11,306 nt of DNA from Bacteriovoracaceae bacterium (GCA_023250755.1 JAHFAC010000031.1:1-11306), one strand, 5' to 3'; shown: positions 1 through 7,889, counted from the stretch's first letter. A program made the numbers and translations. The notes: generated from the sequence alone by a model not told the origin.

Positions 1-184
1 TCTTACTAACCGCATTATAAACAAGATTTTCAACCCCCGCTTTGTACGTATTGTTTACCAAGGGAGTCACAAAGATCTTGCGAATCCCCTTTTTTTCGAA
101 AACAGGGTTTTGTGAATATTGAAGGACGTAGCCACAGCCCAGCGTGCTGAAAATCAAAGTCAGTATCAAGATCAAGAGACGCAT
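1..184 (-). CDS. lptE: LptE-like LPS-assembly lipoprotein, N-terminal part (3' end outside window)
   Basis: The minus strand is open from an ATG at 184 to the left edge, giving 61 codons. The product starts MRLLILILTLIFSTLGCGYV: a short basic start, a hydrophobic stretch and a cysteine at residue 17 (TLGC, a slightly atypical lipobox), so it should be exported and lipidated. The C-G-Y right after the lipid cysteine, followed by a segment ending in a pattern like IRKIFVTPLVNNTYKAGVEN, is typical of the LptE family. LptE plugs the LptD outer-membrane channel that inserts lipopolysaccharide. An in-frame ATG at 214 would add ten polar residues before the signal peptide and is less likely. The gene is divergent from the DciA gene, with 59 bp between the starts. 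Family assignment rests on the N-terminus only. Confidence 0.7.
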   Translation of the reverse strand, partial: MRLLILILTLIFSTLGCGYVLQYSQNPVFEKKGIRKIFVTPLVNNTYKAGVENLVYNAVSK

Positions 185-243
185 CTCTTTGTCATAGCAG
201 AGGTCGCTTGGCATTTCTACGCCAGCGGGATAAAGGTGCCAAA

Positions 244-600
244 ATGAGCTTTCGGGGAAGACTAGACGGATTTTCTGACATCCTTAAAAAATTAAAAGAA
301 AAATATCCTCGCTTCGGGCGTCGAGTGCAAGAGTCCGAAGCCCTTAGCCGATGGGAGAGCATCGTCGGTCCTATGATCGCCAAACACACCCGTGCCATCC
401 GCGTAGAAAAGGAGGTCCTTTGGATTGAAGTCGATCACTCCATCTGGAAGTCAGAACTCCATCACAGAAAGCAACAGATTCTAGAGCGCTTGAACCAGCA
501 GAATCAGACTGGGGCTTTACCAGAGGCAACCCCTAAGACAATACCTGAAATAATACCTGAAATAATAAAAGATATTCTGTTCTTGGACCCCCGACGCTGA
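244..600 (+). CDS. dciA: DciA-like (DUF721) protein, predicted helicase-loading factor
   Basis: A 118-residue protein with the DUF721 pattern: a tryptophan-containing helix at about 36-48 (SRWESIVGPMIAKHT), a beta-strand pair (RAIRVEKEVLWIEVDHSIW, 50-68), then a helix at 69-84 ending in LERLN. DUF721 proteins are known as DciA, which interacts with the replicative helicase DnaB in bacteria lacking DnaC/DnaI-type loaders; that role here is by family. The ATG at 244 is preferred because an AAAGGTG-like ribosome site lies just upstream (232-238). An in-frame TTG at 208 would add 12 residues and overlaps no coding sequence, so it cannot be excluded. The C-terminal tail is low-complexity, with a duplicated IPEI made by a 12-bp tandem repeat. 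The gene ends 12 bp from the convergent GYF_2 gene. The family hit is clear; the symbol is by family. Confidence 0.82.
   Translation: MSFRGRLDGFSDILKKLKEKYPRFGRRVQESEALSRWESIVGPMIAKHTRAIRVEKEVLWIEVDHSIWKSELHHRKQQILERLNQQNQTGALPEATPKTIPEIIPEIIKDILFLDPRR
541..564 (+). repeat. Perfect 12-bp tandem repeat in dciA C-terminal codons
   Basis: The unit ATACCTGAAATA occurs twice back to back and in frame, encoding IPEI twice (residues 100-107). It sits in the poorly conserved tail beyond the DUF721 core. It is probably a slippage or duplication product and may vary between strains. Confidence 0.8.
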
Positions 601-612
601 AAATATCCCATC

Positions 613-1035
613 TTATTTACCCATGAGGCGCCAAAGAGCCAGAACCAGAACCACCCCACTCAGAAAAAGGAAAAGCCGCGTACTCAACCCGTAGGGAGCC
701 CGCTCCATCGGGTAGGGTTTTTTAAATTCGGTGGAATCCCAAACCAGGCGCTCGTGATCCCCTCCAGTGTCCAGTTGTTTAGTGATCGTATCAGTTGTAC
801 CCGTCTCCGTAGGCTCTTCGTCATTCTCGCTATCCCAGTTGGGCCAACTTGAAAGTTCGATTCCCAATACCCGAGCCACCTCTTGTTTTTCGCGCAACGA
901 GATCCAATAAGAATTGGCCTGACAAAGCTCGTCATCAGGCCCTACTTGGCGTTGTCCAATGAGTTCTTTCACCTGGACAGCCGTATACGGCCCCAGGAGC
1001 TTGTTTTTTGTGGTTCGGATCAACCAGGAGTTCAT
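613..1035 (-). CDS. Small GYF_2-domain protein with C-terminal membrane anchor
   Basis: With the start at 1035 the product has 140 residues. Residues 3-55 look like a GYF_2 (DUF4339-type) domain: WLIRTTKNKLLGPYTAVQVK followed by a D/E-rich turn and the late aromatic YWISL. A polar, acidic and Thr-rich linker (about 66-100) follows, then a Pro-rich stretch (107-114) and one hydrophobic segment (about 120-137) ending in RLMGK. This predicts a protein anchored in the inner membrane by its tail with the GYF_2 domain in the cytoplasm. The ATG at 1035 is chosen because AAGGAGT lies 6 nt upstream and the domain begins at once. An earlier in-frame ATG at 1062 would overlap the stop of the ABC ATPase gene as ATGA and add nine residues. 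GYF_2 domains are assumed to be protein-binding modules; the partner is unknown. Last gene of the alr string. Confidence 0.75.
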   Translation of the reverse strand: MNSWLIRTTKNKLLGPYTAVQVKELIGQRQVGPDDELCQANSYWISLREKQEVARVLGIELSSWPNWDSENDEEPTETGTTDTITKQLDTGGDHERLVWDSTEFKKPYPMERAPYGLSTRLFLFLSGVVLVLALWRLMGK

Positions 1036-1058
1036 CATATACTCCTTTATGCACTCCT

Positions 1059-1865
1059 TCATACTCTCTCTTTGGCACTCTCTTTGGGTCTCAAAGCATC
1101 CACTGTCCGCTCCTCAGCTTGTAAAAAACTCTGAATCGCTTGATGTTTGCACACCCGAAACTCCTCAGGCTTTCCCCAAAAAACAATCTGCCCCTGATGC
1201 AAAAATGCGATTCGATCCGCCAGCAAGAGGGCTGAAGGGATATCGTGGCTAATCACGATCGAAGTCAACTTCAGCTCCCGCTTTAAAGTCGCAATCAAAT
1301 CATCAACCGTCGTACGAGTGACCGGATCCAATCCGGTCGTAGGTTCATCATAAAGAAGGATCGACGGTTCACGAATGATGGCACGAGCCAATCCCACGCG
1401 TTTTCTCATTCCGCCTGAAAGTTCATTGGGATACTTATCATAACCGCTTTGCATGCCGAGAATGCTCAGCGAGCGCTTAACAGAAGTTGTGACCTCTTCT
1501 TCGGATTGATTGGTATGCTCTCTCAGCGGAAATGCGACGTTTTCAAAAACCGTCATGTCATCAAAAAGAGCAGCGTTCTGAAACAGCATTCCAAAAGCTA
1601 AACGATGCTCAGACAAAGCCCGCCCTCTCAATGCGGTAATGTCTTTCCCGGCAACCCAAACTTTGCCCGAATCCGGATGAAGCAACCCTAAAACATGCTT
1701 AAGAAGGACTGACTTCCCGGCCCCCGAAGAGCCTAAAATGTAAGTGAGTAATCCGGTAGGAAACTCAAGATCCACCCCCTTAAGCACCACATCACGTCCT
1801 CCACGAAAACTTTTATAAATCTTCTCCAGGCGGACCGCGCCCATTCCCATTTGCGCATTAGACAT
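1059..1865 (-). CDS. mlaF: MlaF-type ABC transporter ATP-binding protein
   Basis: A 268-residue ABC ATPase with all catalytic motifs: Walker A GSSGAGKS (45-52), Q-loop Q96, signature LSGGMRKR (149-156), Walker B ILLYDEP with catalytic E174, D-loop GLD (178-180) and H-loop H207. The signature with MRKR, then VGLARAI and DEPTTGLDP, is typical of the MlaF/Ttg2A family. MlaF powers the MlaE permease with the MCE protein MlaD to move phospholipids between inner and outer membranes. No MlaE or MlaD gene is adjacent: alr lies upstream and a GYF_2 gene downstream. The start ATG overlaps the end of alr by 8 bp, implying translational coupling; only a weak AAAGAG-like ribosome site is seen. The last codons contain a near-perfect 12-bp duplication (CCAAAGAGAG twice, 1066-1087). 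MlaF type is fairly sure, the substrate is inferred. Confidence 0.88.
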   Translation of the reverse strand: MSNAQMGMGAVRLEKIYKSFRGGRDVVLKGVDLEFPTGLLTYILGSSGAGKSVLLKHVLGLLHPDSGKVWVAGKDITALRGRALSEHRLAFGMLFQNAALFDDMTVFENVAFPLREHTNQSEEEVTTSVKRSLSILGMQSGYDKYPNELSGGMRKRVGLARAIIREPSILLYDEPTTGLDPVTRTTVDDLIATLKRELKLTSIVISHDIPSALLLADRIAFLHQGQIVFWGKPEEFRVCKHQAIQSFLQAEERTVDALRPKESAKERV

Positions 1866-3060
1866 ACACTCTTTGTACCCGGGTTGAGACAGAAGTCAAA
1901 AGCTCATATGGAATCGTCCCTGCAATTCCAGCTTGTTCCCATGCATCGATCTCGGGCCCGAAAAGCACCGCCCAATCCCCAACACGAGTAGATTGGGGAC
2001 ACTGGACAGTGGACAAATCCATGCTGATGGTGCCTAAAATTTTTGACACATGGCCTCCTATCCAAGCCCATCCTCCATGAACTCCCTCTCCACTCAAGAG
2101 ACGATGAACGCCATCGGCATATCCAGCTCCCAAGACCGCGAGACGCACTGAAGAAAATCCTTTTCCACTCGAAACGCGATAACGTGCCCCATAGCCCACG
2201 CTCTCGCCCTCCTTTAACGTCCGAATCGCAATCACGCGGGCTTTGAGTCTCAACACCGGCGTAATCCCTCGAACAGGAGCTCCGGCCCAAGGAGTGACCC
2301 CGTAGAGAGAAATGCCGGGCCGTACCACATCCGTCAAATCCTGAAGCCCGAAATGCTTTTGATTCCAGATGGCAGCACTGTTCGCCATGTGAAAATGAGC
2401 GCTCGGAAAAACCGACGCAAGCTCTCTTTTGAGTGCAATAAAACGCTCGACCTGAAACTGGCTTAAACGGCAAGTGGGCGTCTCAGCCATTGCAAAATGC
2501 GAGAAAATACCACTCGGATGAGCAATTGAGGGACGAGTTCTGAGCGCTCGAGCCACACCCCGCGCCTGACTTAGGCTCATGCCGAGGCGATTCATGCCTG
2601 TATTGAATTTTAACTCATACGAAATCCGCTCAAACCACTGATCTTTTGCAAAGCTCACCCAATCCTCATCTGAAGCGATGACTGGCGTCAAATGATAGCG
2701 CTCGCAAAGCTGGCCCTTCTCCTCTGACCACGGAGTCGCTCCAGAAAAAACGATAATCTTTGCCCTTCGACCTCGGGGACCCAGCTCTCGCCTGAGAAAA
2801 ATCCCTTCCTCAAGAGTAGCCACTCCAAACGCGTAAAGCGCAGGCAACTCGAGCAGTTGGCGAGAAACCCAAACAGAGCCGTGTCCGTAAGCATTCGCCT
2901 TGACCATGGGTAAAATTCCCTGCCCGGGGACTAGCTCGCGGAGAGCGTAATAATTTTTAATCAGGGCATTTGAATTGAGCTCGGCAACGAAATTGCCCAA
3001 CTCTGGCAGCTTGATCTGATGATCGCTCTGCCTACCCTTGTGAGAGGAGCGCATTCTCAT
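1858..3060 (-). CDS. alr: Alanine racemase (PLP-dependent)
   Basis: Interconverts L- and D-alanine in the cytoplasm, supplying D-alanine for peptidoglycan. The 400-residue product has the PLP-lysine motif MVKANAYGHG (K54), TGMNRLG (154-160), VRPGISLYG (247-255 region), the catalytic-tyrosine motif GAGYADG (Y314), the ISMD motif (345-348) and the usual end, IPYELLTSVSTRVQRVYV. The fold-type III barrel and C-terminal beta domain are both complete. The family normally begins about where residue 24 lies, so the N-terminus carries some 20 extra polar residues. The ATG at 3060 overlaps the upstream sensor-like gene by 29 bp and lacks a strong ribosome site. An ATG two codons later, or a TTG at 3000 that would remove the overlap, are alternatives. 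Function is secure; only the start is uncertain. Confidence 0.96.
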   Translation of the reverse strand: MRMRSSHKGRQSDHQIKLPELGNFVAELNSNALIKNYYALRELVPGQGILPMVKANAYGHGSVWVSRQLLELPALYAFGVATLEEGIFLRRELGPRGRRAKIIVFSGATPWSEEKGQLCERYHLTPVIASDEDWVSFAKDQWFERISYELKFNTGMNRLGMSLSQARGVARALRTRPSIAHPSGIFSHFAMAETPTCRLSQFQVERFIALKRELASVFPSAHFHMANSAAIWNQKHFGLQDLTDVVRPGISLYGVTPWAGAPVRGITPVLRLKARVIAIRTLKEGESVGYGARYRVSSGKGFSSVRLAVLGAGYADGVHRLLSGEGVHGGWAWIGGHVSKILGTISMDLSTVQCPQSTRVGDWAVLFGPEIDAWEQAGIAGTIPYELLTSVSTRVQRVYV

Positions 3061-4735
3061 AGACTAGTCCGGTTGAACGAACCATCCTCTTGAGCGAATC
3101 CTGATGGGCGATGCTGTCCATCCCAGCCTGCAGCACCACTAAAATCCCGAGAAGCTTGGGCTTGCCTGCTTGTCGCCCCAGACGACCATATCCCGTCACC
3201 GCCCATGCCTCAAAATGAGCAACGCCTGTACGAGCCAATAAAATATCCGATAAAGGCTCATAGTCTCCAATCATAAAAATCTCTCCAGCCTGGGCTGAAA
3301 TTTCAATTTTCTTGAGCAACTCATGACTCACTGAAAAGGACATGGTCGCGGGCGCTCCTCCTTGTGGAAAACCCGCATCCACTAAGAGAATTGCTGCTGA
3401 GATCTCTGAGCGAAATACAAAAAATAAAGTCGGGCTTTTGCAAAGCTTTGCCGCTGTCTCAGTCATTTCTTTTACTACGCTGCGAGGATCCTGGGTTAAC
3501 GCAACCTTTTGGTCAAATTGGCTGATCATGCTGCTAGTTTCTGGGTTAGCTTCTGGGCCAACCTCAGCCTGCAATGAGGCCTTCAACGGCGTTGCCTCCG
3601 TGATTTCATGTGCAACATTTTCTGAGATTCTTCCATAATCCTCAATCGCCTCTAAAATAGGAGAGCCATCATCGATTCGAATTGTCGGAATCCCGAATTC
3701 ATCCGCCTCACCGATCTGCAGCAGCGAGGCATCCAGCCCTTCGTTATAATCATTGCGCTTTCGCAATAAAAACCAAACTCCTCCAATAGACGGCAAAAGA
3801 GCCAGAAAAAATAAAATCAATCCCCGCGTAAACAGCCCACGCGCCGTAGAAACAGAAGAGGGAAACACGGTCATCTGCTCAACGACAATTGCCAAAGGAA
3901 GAGGATCCAAGCGGGTAGCTGACATCACTACAAGATTTTGGTCAATGCTCCGGAATTGACCTGTACGCGTTTCGGGCGAGTGGAGCTGAAAAATCCTCAA
4001 GACCCCTTCTGTAAAAACCTGGGTTTGGGCAAAATCGGCCATTTTATAAGAACTCTGCGAATGGGCTAATACCCGCCCGTCAGCAGCCACCAAATAACCT
4101 CTCATAGCTGGAAAAAACTCTCCGCGCTTTCCAGCCTCCTGGTTCTCGAATCGCTCTAAGAATGAAAACACCTGTTGAGGTTCAATCCAAGCTAACACGA
4201 CTGTTTCGGCATGAGCAGGAACGGGAAAAGCCAGTACCCCCCACTCAGAGGAGCCTTGGGGATCCTTTCTGGCCCTCAAAAATCCAGCACCCTTTTGAGC
4301 CAATTGCCCATAGTTCAAGCGTTCAGCAACAAGTTTGATGTAAGAAGGATCGAGTCGCGCGGACTTCCAGGCTGGATTCATAGCTGACTGGGTGACTGAC
4401 TCAAGATGGCCATCCCGAGTTTGGACCTCAGCCCAATAAAGAAGATCCCCGCTCGGCAAAACAGGGTGTTCGAGTGAGCGATTTTGTTGAAGAGCAAGCG
4501 CTTGATCACGGATTGCTTCAACCGACTTCCAGGCGACTCCGGCAATCAAGCGACTCTCTGCCCTTAAAGTGCGCAATCGCTCCAACTCAAAAACTTGACT
4601 GTCTTTTTTAGTTGAAGAAGTTTGCATCGCCCAATAAAGAGCAATACTTCCAAACGATCCGAGAAAAATCATCGTTATCCAAGAAGCCCTCTTTAAACCT
4701 AGATTGAAGCCACCGTGACTCTTTGAAATGTGCAT
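3032..4735 (-). CDS. Two-TM membrane protein with Cache-like periplasmic and GAF-like cytoplasmic regions
   Basis: A 567-residue protein not recognised as a named family. Residues 1-18 are basic and polar, TM1 is about 19-37, a periplasmic region spans about 38-300, TM2 is about 304-324 followed by RKR. Within the periplasmic part, RGYLVAADGRVLAHS (212-226) and the strand-rich stretch that follows resemble dCache sensor domains. After TM2 comes an acidic linker (328-415) and a region of about 150 residues (420-567) resembling a GAF fold, ending in a long helix. No histidine kinase, GGDEF, EAL, HAMP or methyl-accepting signature is visible, so it looks like a sensor without its own output. The start is placed at 4735 because TM1 follows it; the longer open frame reaches 4924 but would overlap nadB. 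Its stop lies inside the start of alr, suggesting cotranscription. Domain names are by eye. Confidence 0.68.
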   Translation of the reverse strand: MHISKSHGGFNLGLKRASWITMIFLGSFGSIALYWAMQTSSTKKDSQVFELERLRTLRAESRLIAGVAWKSVEAIRDQALALQQNRSLEHPVLPSGDLLYWAEVQTRDGHLESVTQSAMNPAWKSARLDPSYIKLVAERLNYGQLAQKGAGFLRARKDPQGSSEWGVLAFPVPAHAETVVLAWIEPQQVFSFLERFENQEAGKRGEFFPAMRGYLVAADGRVLAHSQSSYKMADFAQTQVFTEGVLRIFQLHSPETRTGQFRSIDQNLVVMSATRLDPLPLAIVVEQMTVFPSSVSTARGLFTRGLILFFLALLPSIGGVWFLLRKRNDYNEGLDASLLQIGEADEFGIPTIRIDDGSPILEAIEDYGRISENVAHEITEATPLKASLQAEVGPEANPETSSMISQFDQKVALTQDPRSVVKEMTETAAKLCKSPTLFFVFRSEISAAILLVDAGFPQGGAPATMSFSVSHELLKKIEISAQAGEIFMIGDYEPLSDILLARTGVAHFEAWAVTGYGRLGRQAGKPKLLGILVVLQAGMDSIAHQDSLKRMVRSTGLVYENALLSQG

Positions 4736-4787
4736 GCTATGTGAAATTCTATCATAAAGTCTGGTTTTCAAAAGCAGGTTATTAAAA
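4736..4787. promoter_or_regulatory. Divergent intergenic region between sensor-like gene and nadB
   Basis: These 52 bp separate two divergent starts and should hold both promoters, unless the promoters reach into the coding regions. The stretch is AT-rich. Reading leftwards there is a TATGAT-like -10 box, but no good -35 at the right distance, so no promoter is called precisely. Reading rightwards, AGCAGG about 10 nt before the nadB ATG is a weak ribosome site. Confidence 0.35.
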
Positions 4788-6440
4788 ATGACTGACGGCC
4801 CCGAAACACCCGAAACGCAATTGCCCCAAGTCCTGATTCTTGGGACCGGGATCGCTGGCCTGATGTCTGCCCTCAAATTCGCCCGAAAAGCCCGAGTTAC
4901 GTTAGTCTGCAAGGCCGATCGCACCGAGGGAGCGACCCGTTACGCACAAGGAGGAATTGCTTCGGTCTGGTCCAAATTCGACAGCTTTGAAGAGCATAAG
5001 CGAGATACGTTAGTCGCCGGCGCGGATCTTTGCCGTGAAGAAATCGTCGATCTCTGCGTGCGCGAAGGGCCTGAACGAGTGAAGGAACTCATTGATCTGG
5101 GCGTCGAATTCACCAAAGCGACTCGAGTCACAAATGCCCCTCCCCCGACTGATCCCACAGAAGTTTTCGACCTCCACCGCGAAGGCGGGCACGGACAGCG
5201 TCGAATCCTTCATGCCGATGATTTAACGGGCTGGGCAATTGAAAAAGCACTGTTAGCACAGATTGAACAGCATCCACAAATCCAGGTCCTCGAGCACCAC
5301 ATTGCGATCGACTTGATCACCGAAGGCAAACTTTTTAAACGTTGGCGAAAACCAGGAAGGTGCCTAGGGGCTTATTTATTGGATATTCGGCAAAAGCGCG
5401 TGATTACCTGCCCAGCTGATATCACTCTCTTGGCAACTGGTGGGGCCGGAAAAGTCTATCTCTATACTTCAAATCCAGACACCGCTACGGGAGACGGGAT
5501 CGCCATGGCCCACCGAGCAGGAGCTCAGGTAGCCAATCTTGAGTTCATGCAATTTCATCCAACCTGTCTCTTTCATCCCGGGGCACGGACTTTTCTCATT
5601 TCAGAAGCCCTCCGCGGTGAGGGAGCCGTTCTCAAAACCCTTTCTGGCAATGAATTCATGAAGCACCACCACCCCATGGGATCGCTCGCTCCCCGCGACA
5701 TCGTCGCTCGCGCTATTGATATTGAGATGAAGCGATCCGGAGACTCCCACGTTCTGCTTGATTGCACTCACCTCGTTGCTGAGGATATCCGAAGGAAGTT
5801 TCCAAACATCTATGAAACCTGCCTGGGATACGGAATCGAGATCACCCGACAACCGATCCCTGTCGTTCCGGCGGCGCACTATACCTGTGGCGGAGTTTGG
5901 GTGGACGCGAATGCAAAAACCACGATCGATTCTCTTTATTGCGTGGGAGAAGCAGCGTGCACCGGCCTTCATGGAGCCAATCGGTTGGCCAGCAACTCCT
6001 TGCTTGAAGCCATCGTTTTTGCCCACCGTGCGGCTCACCATGCATTGACCTCACTCCAGCGGAATCCAACTAAAATGACGTGGCCGGACCCACTCCCTCA
6101 ATGGAACGCCGGCGCCGCCGTCGAAATAGAAGATCGGATTGATATCGCCGCCAACTGGCTCGAAATCCGAAATCTGATGTGGAACTACGTCGGGATCGTC
6201 AGAAGCAACCAACGCTTGGAACGCGCTCAACGCCGTATCGAGCTTTTGCGTTCTGAGGTGGACACTTACTATTGGAGGCATTTACTGACAAAAGATCTGG
6301 TCGAATTGCGTAATTTGTTAACCGTCGCAGACCTCATCATTCAATGTGCCACACGCAGAAAAGAGAGTCGTGGGTTGCACTACACTGTTGACTATCCACA
6401 CGTTGATGATCTTCAGAAACGAGATACAATTCTGGAGTAG
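4788..6440 (+). CDS. nadB: L-aspartate oxidase (quinolinate synthase B)
   Basis: A flavoenzyme that oxidises L-aspartate to iminoaspartate, the first step of de novo NAD synthesis; NadA then makes quinolinate. The 550-residue product has the FAD dinucleotide motif GTGIAG (19-24), RYAQGGIA (51-58), FDLHREGGHGQRRILH (127-142), the second FAD element LLATGGAG (214-221), EFMQFHPT with H257, the active-site stretch APRDIVARAI with R303, AAHYTCGGV with H364, and GANRLASNSLLEA (396-408). The C-terminal helical domain ending RKESRGLHYTVDYP (524-537) separates NadB from succinate dehydrogenase SdhA. All expected catalytic residues are present and length is normal. nadA and nadC are not in the window. 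It lies alone on its strand, converging on pyrE with only 10 bp between stops and no obvious terminator hairpin. Confidence 0.96.
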   Translation: MTDGPETPETQLPQVLILGTGIAGLMSALKFARKARVTLVCKADRTEGATRYAQGGIASVWSKFDSFEEHKRDTLVAGADLCREEIVDLCVREGPERVKELIDLGVEFTKATRVTNAPPPTDPTEVFDLHREGGHGQRRILHADDLTGWAIEKALLAQIEQHPQIQVLEHHIAIDLITEGKLFKRWRKPGRCLGAYLLDIRQKRVITCPADITLLATGGAGKVYLYTSNPDTATGDGIAMAHRAGAQVANLEFMQFHPTCLFHPGARTFLISEALRGEGAVLKTLSGNEFMKHHHPMGSLAPRDIVARAIDIEMKRSGDSHVLLDCTHLVAEDIRRKFPNIYETCLGYGIEITRQPIPVVPAAHYTCGGVWVDANAKTTIDSLYCVGEAACTGLHGANRLASNSLLEAIVFAHRAAHHALTSLQRNPTKMTWPDPLPQWNAGAAVEIEDRIDIAANWLEIRNLMWNYVGIVRSNQRLERAQRRIELLRSEVDTYYWRHLLTKDLVELRNLLTVADLIIQCATRRKESRGLHYTVDYPHVDDLQKRDTILE

Positions 6441-6450
6441 CCCTCTTCAA

Positions 6451-7014
6451 CTAAGAACCCTTCAGCTCTCCAAGAGTCGTCAAAGCTAAAAACTGCACGC
6501 CCATCTTTTCAAAAATCCGTGCCCCACCCTCTTCTCGATCCACTACCGTGAGGACCACACACGGTTGATAGCCTGCCTCACGGAGCCGTTCGATCGCTTT
6601 CTGGCTCGATCCGCCCGTGGTCACGACGTCTTCGAGAACGACCAAGCGCGCTCCACGAGAAAGGTTCTCTGTTCCTTCAATATACTTTGCTGTTCCATGG
6701 TCCTTGGGTTCTTTTCTGACAATGAATGCAGGCCACTGAAAGCCTGCTGCGCGTACCGCTAGAGAAACAGCCGTTGCCAGGGGATCTGCTCCCAAAGTCA
6801 GCCCACCGACTCCTTGTACTATGAGCCCCGCTTGCCGAATCTTTTCGACCGCAAGCTGCCCGATCAGGTAAGCCCCTTCCGGGTGCAAGGTAGTTGCCTT
6901 GAGATCAATATAAAATGTGCTTTTTTTGCCCGAAGCGAGGGTAAAATCCCCTTCTCGGTAACTGCTCTTGCGAATCAAATCAATCAGGGCTGCTTTCATC
7001 TCTATAAAATTCAC
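6451..7014 (-). CDS. pyrE: Orotate phosphoribosyltransferase
   Basis: Transfers phosphoribose from PRPP to orotate, giving OMP in pyrimidine synthesis. The 187-residue product has FTLASGKKSTFYIDLK (24-39), the flexible catalytic loop RKEPKDHG (100-107) and the PRPP-binding motif VVLEDVVTTGGSS (125-137), all as in PyrE. Length fits the short bacterial form. The start given is GTG at 7014, which overlaps the stop of the hydrolase gene as GTGA. No clear ribosome site precedes it, so expression may depend on translational coupling. An ATG at 6999 (five codons on) is equally possible and would leave a short gap. No other pyrimidine gene is adjacent; its neighbours are a hydrolase and a PilZ protein, so the operon does not follow pathway logic. 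Confidence 0.94.
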   Translation of the reverse strand: MNFIEMKAALIDLIRKSSYREGDFTLASGKKSTFYIDLKATTLHPEGAYLIGQLAVEKIRQAGLIVQGVGGLTLGADPLATAVSLAVRAAGFQWPAFIVRKEPKDHGTAKYIEGTENLSRGARLVVLEDVVTTGGSSQKAIERLREAGYQPCVVLTVVDREEGGARIFEKMGVQFLALTTLGELKGS

Positions 7015-7889
7015 AGGGAGTGAGCCTCAATCCAAGAGCCGATGTCATCAAAGACCTGTTCTTTTCCGATCTCATTGACCGGCTCATGAAAAAATGTCGG
7101 ATAAGTTTTTAGCTGCTTGTCACGATGTTTGAGTTGACGGAAAAAGCGAAGTGATTTTTCTGCGTCAACTAACCCATCTTGCAGCGGAACTGCCATTTGC
7201 AAGGGAAGCTCGATCCCCGTTTCGCGCGAAAGCGTGTCATCCATCGCGGCTAACATCTCTGTAAAAAATCGAGGCGTCATTTTACTGTGGACCAGACGAT
7301 CGTGCAAGTAGGCATCGATCACTTCAGGATCGTGCGATAAGGTATTCACGTCCAGTTCTGTATCGAGCTGGAGCGAACCCCAAACACGAGACAAGCCGAT
7401 TGCGGCCAGTTTTTTTACGGTCGGAACTCTCGCCTTGATCCCCAAAAAAGGCGCCGAAACCGTTGCTGAGCAAAGAGGGAGATCAGGGGTCAAAAAAAGC
7501 ATCCGAAGAGCAATATGGCCACCCAAGCTATGCCCAAAAAGATGAATTTCCGACTTACCAAATTTTTTGAGCAACTGTTCATTTAAGCGTCGCACCAAAA
7601 GCGCACCGTCTTCGGCAAGTTCGTCAAATTTCTCTACATGTCCCCGGATCCCCTCTGAACGACCATGCCCACGATGATCCACGCAATAAACGCCATCCAC
7701 CTTGGATTGCAAAAAATGAGGCGCATGAAGATAGCGTCCTCCATGCTCTCCCATTCCATGCAAAATCACCAGCAGCCGATGCCTCTGTTCACGATCCAAA
7801 AGTTGACGATGGTGATATGCGCCAAAGAGATTCAGCCCGCCCGAAGATGCTGCAAAAGTCTCCCATTCTGAAACCCATCCCGAAGGCAA
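7011..7889 (-). CDS. Alpha/beta hydrolase, monoglyceride lipase/lysophospholipase-like
   Basis: A serine hydrolase of the Hydrolase_4 type, 292 residues from the chosen start. Seen are the oxyanion-side motif LHGMGEHGGRY (43-53), DHRGHGRSEG (71-80), the nucleophile elbow GHSLGG with S121, a probable acid D238 in LQDGLVD, and H268 in FFHEPVNE near the end. This is a complete triad. Relatives cleave monoacylglycerols or lysophospholipids; the substrate here is inferred. No signal peptide or membrane segment is seen, so it is probably cytoplasmic. The start is uncertain: the frame is open to an ATG at 8087, but that would run 149 bp into the PilZ gene. TTG at 7889 has GAAGGG about 10 nt upstream and starts just before the conserved region. 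GTG at 7934 would sit 4 bp after the PilZ stop. The 3' end overlaps pyrE by 4 bp. Confidence 0.85.
   Translation of the reverse strand: MPSGWVSEWETFAASSGGLNLFGAYHHRQLLDREQRHRLLVILHGMGEHGGRYLHAPHFLQSKVDGVYCVDHRGHGRSEGIRGHVEKFDELAEDGALLVRRLNEQLLKKFGKSEIHLFGHSLGGHIALRMLFLTPDLPLCSATVSAPFLGIKARVPTVKKLAAIGLSRVWGSLQLDTELDVNTLSHDPEVIDAYLHDRLVHSKMTPRFFTEMLAAMDDTLSRETGIELPLQMAVPLQDGLVDAEKSLRFFRQLKHRDKQLKTYPTFFHEPVNEIGKEQVFDDIGSWIEAHSL

Noticed and set aside
1904..2473. 189-codon open frame within alr, same strand, other frame
   Set aside because: It is fully inside alr, whose conserved motifs are in the other frame; the translation has a low-quality composition rich in Ser, Arg and Cys.
4736..4924. 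Longer N-terminus of the sensor-like protein
   Set aside because: The 63 extra codons run antisense through the start of nadB and put the first membrane segment far from the N-terminus; the ATG at 4735 fits better.
5601..6041. 146-codon open frame antisense to nadB
   Set aside because: It lies wholly within a strongly conserved gene, has no ribosome site or recognisable domain, and is a frame shadow.
6430..6480. Possible terminator between the convergent nadB and pyrE ends
   Set aside because: No stable GC-rich inverted repeat followed by a T run was found in either direction.
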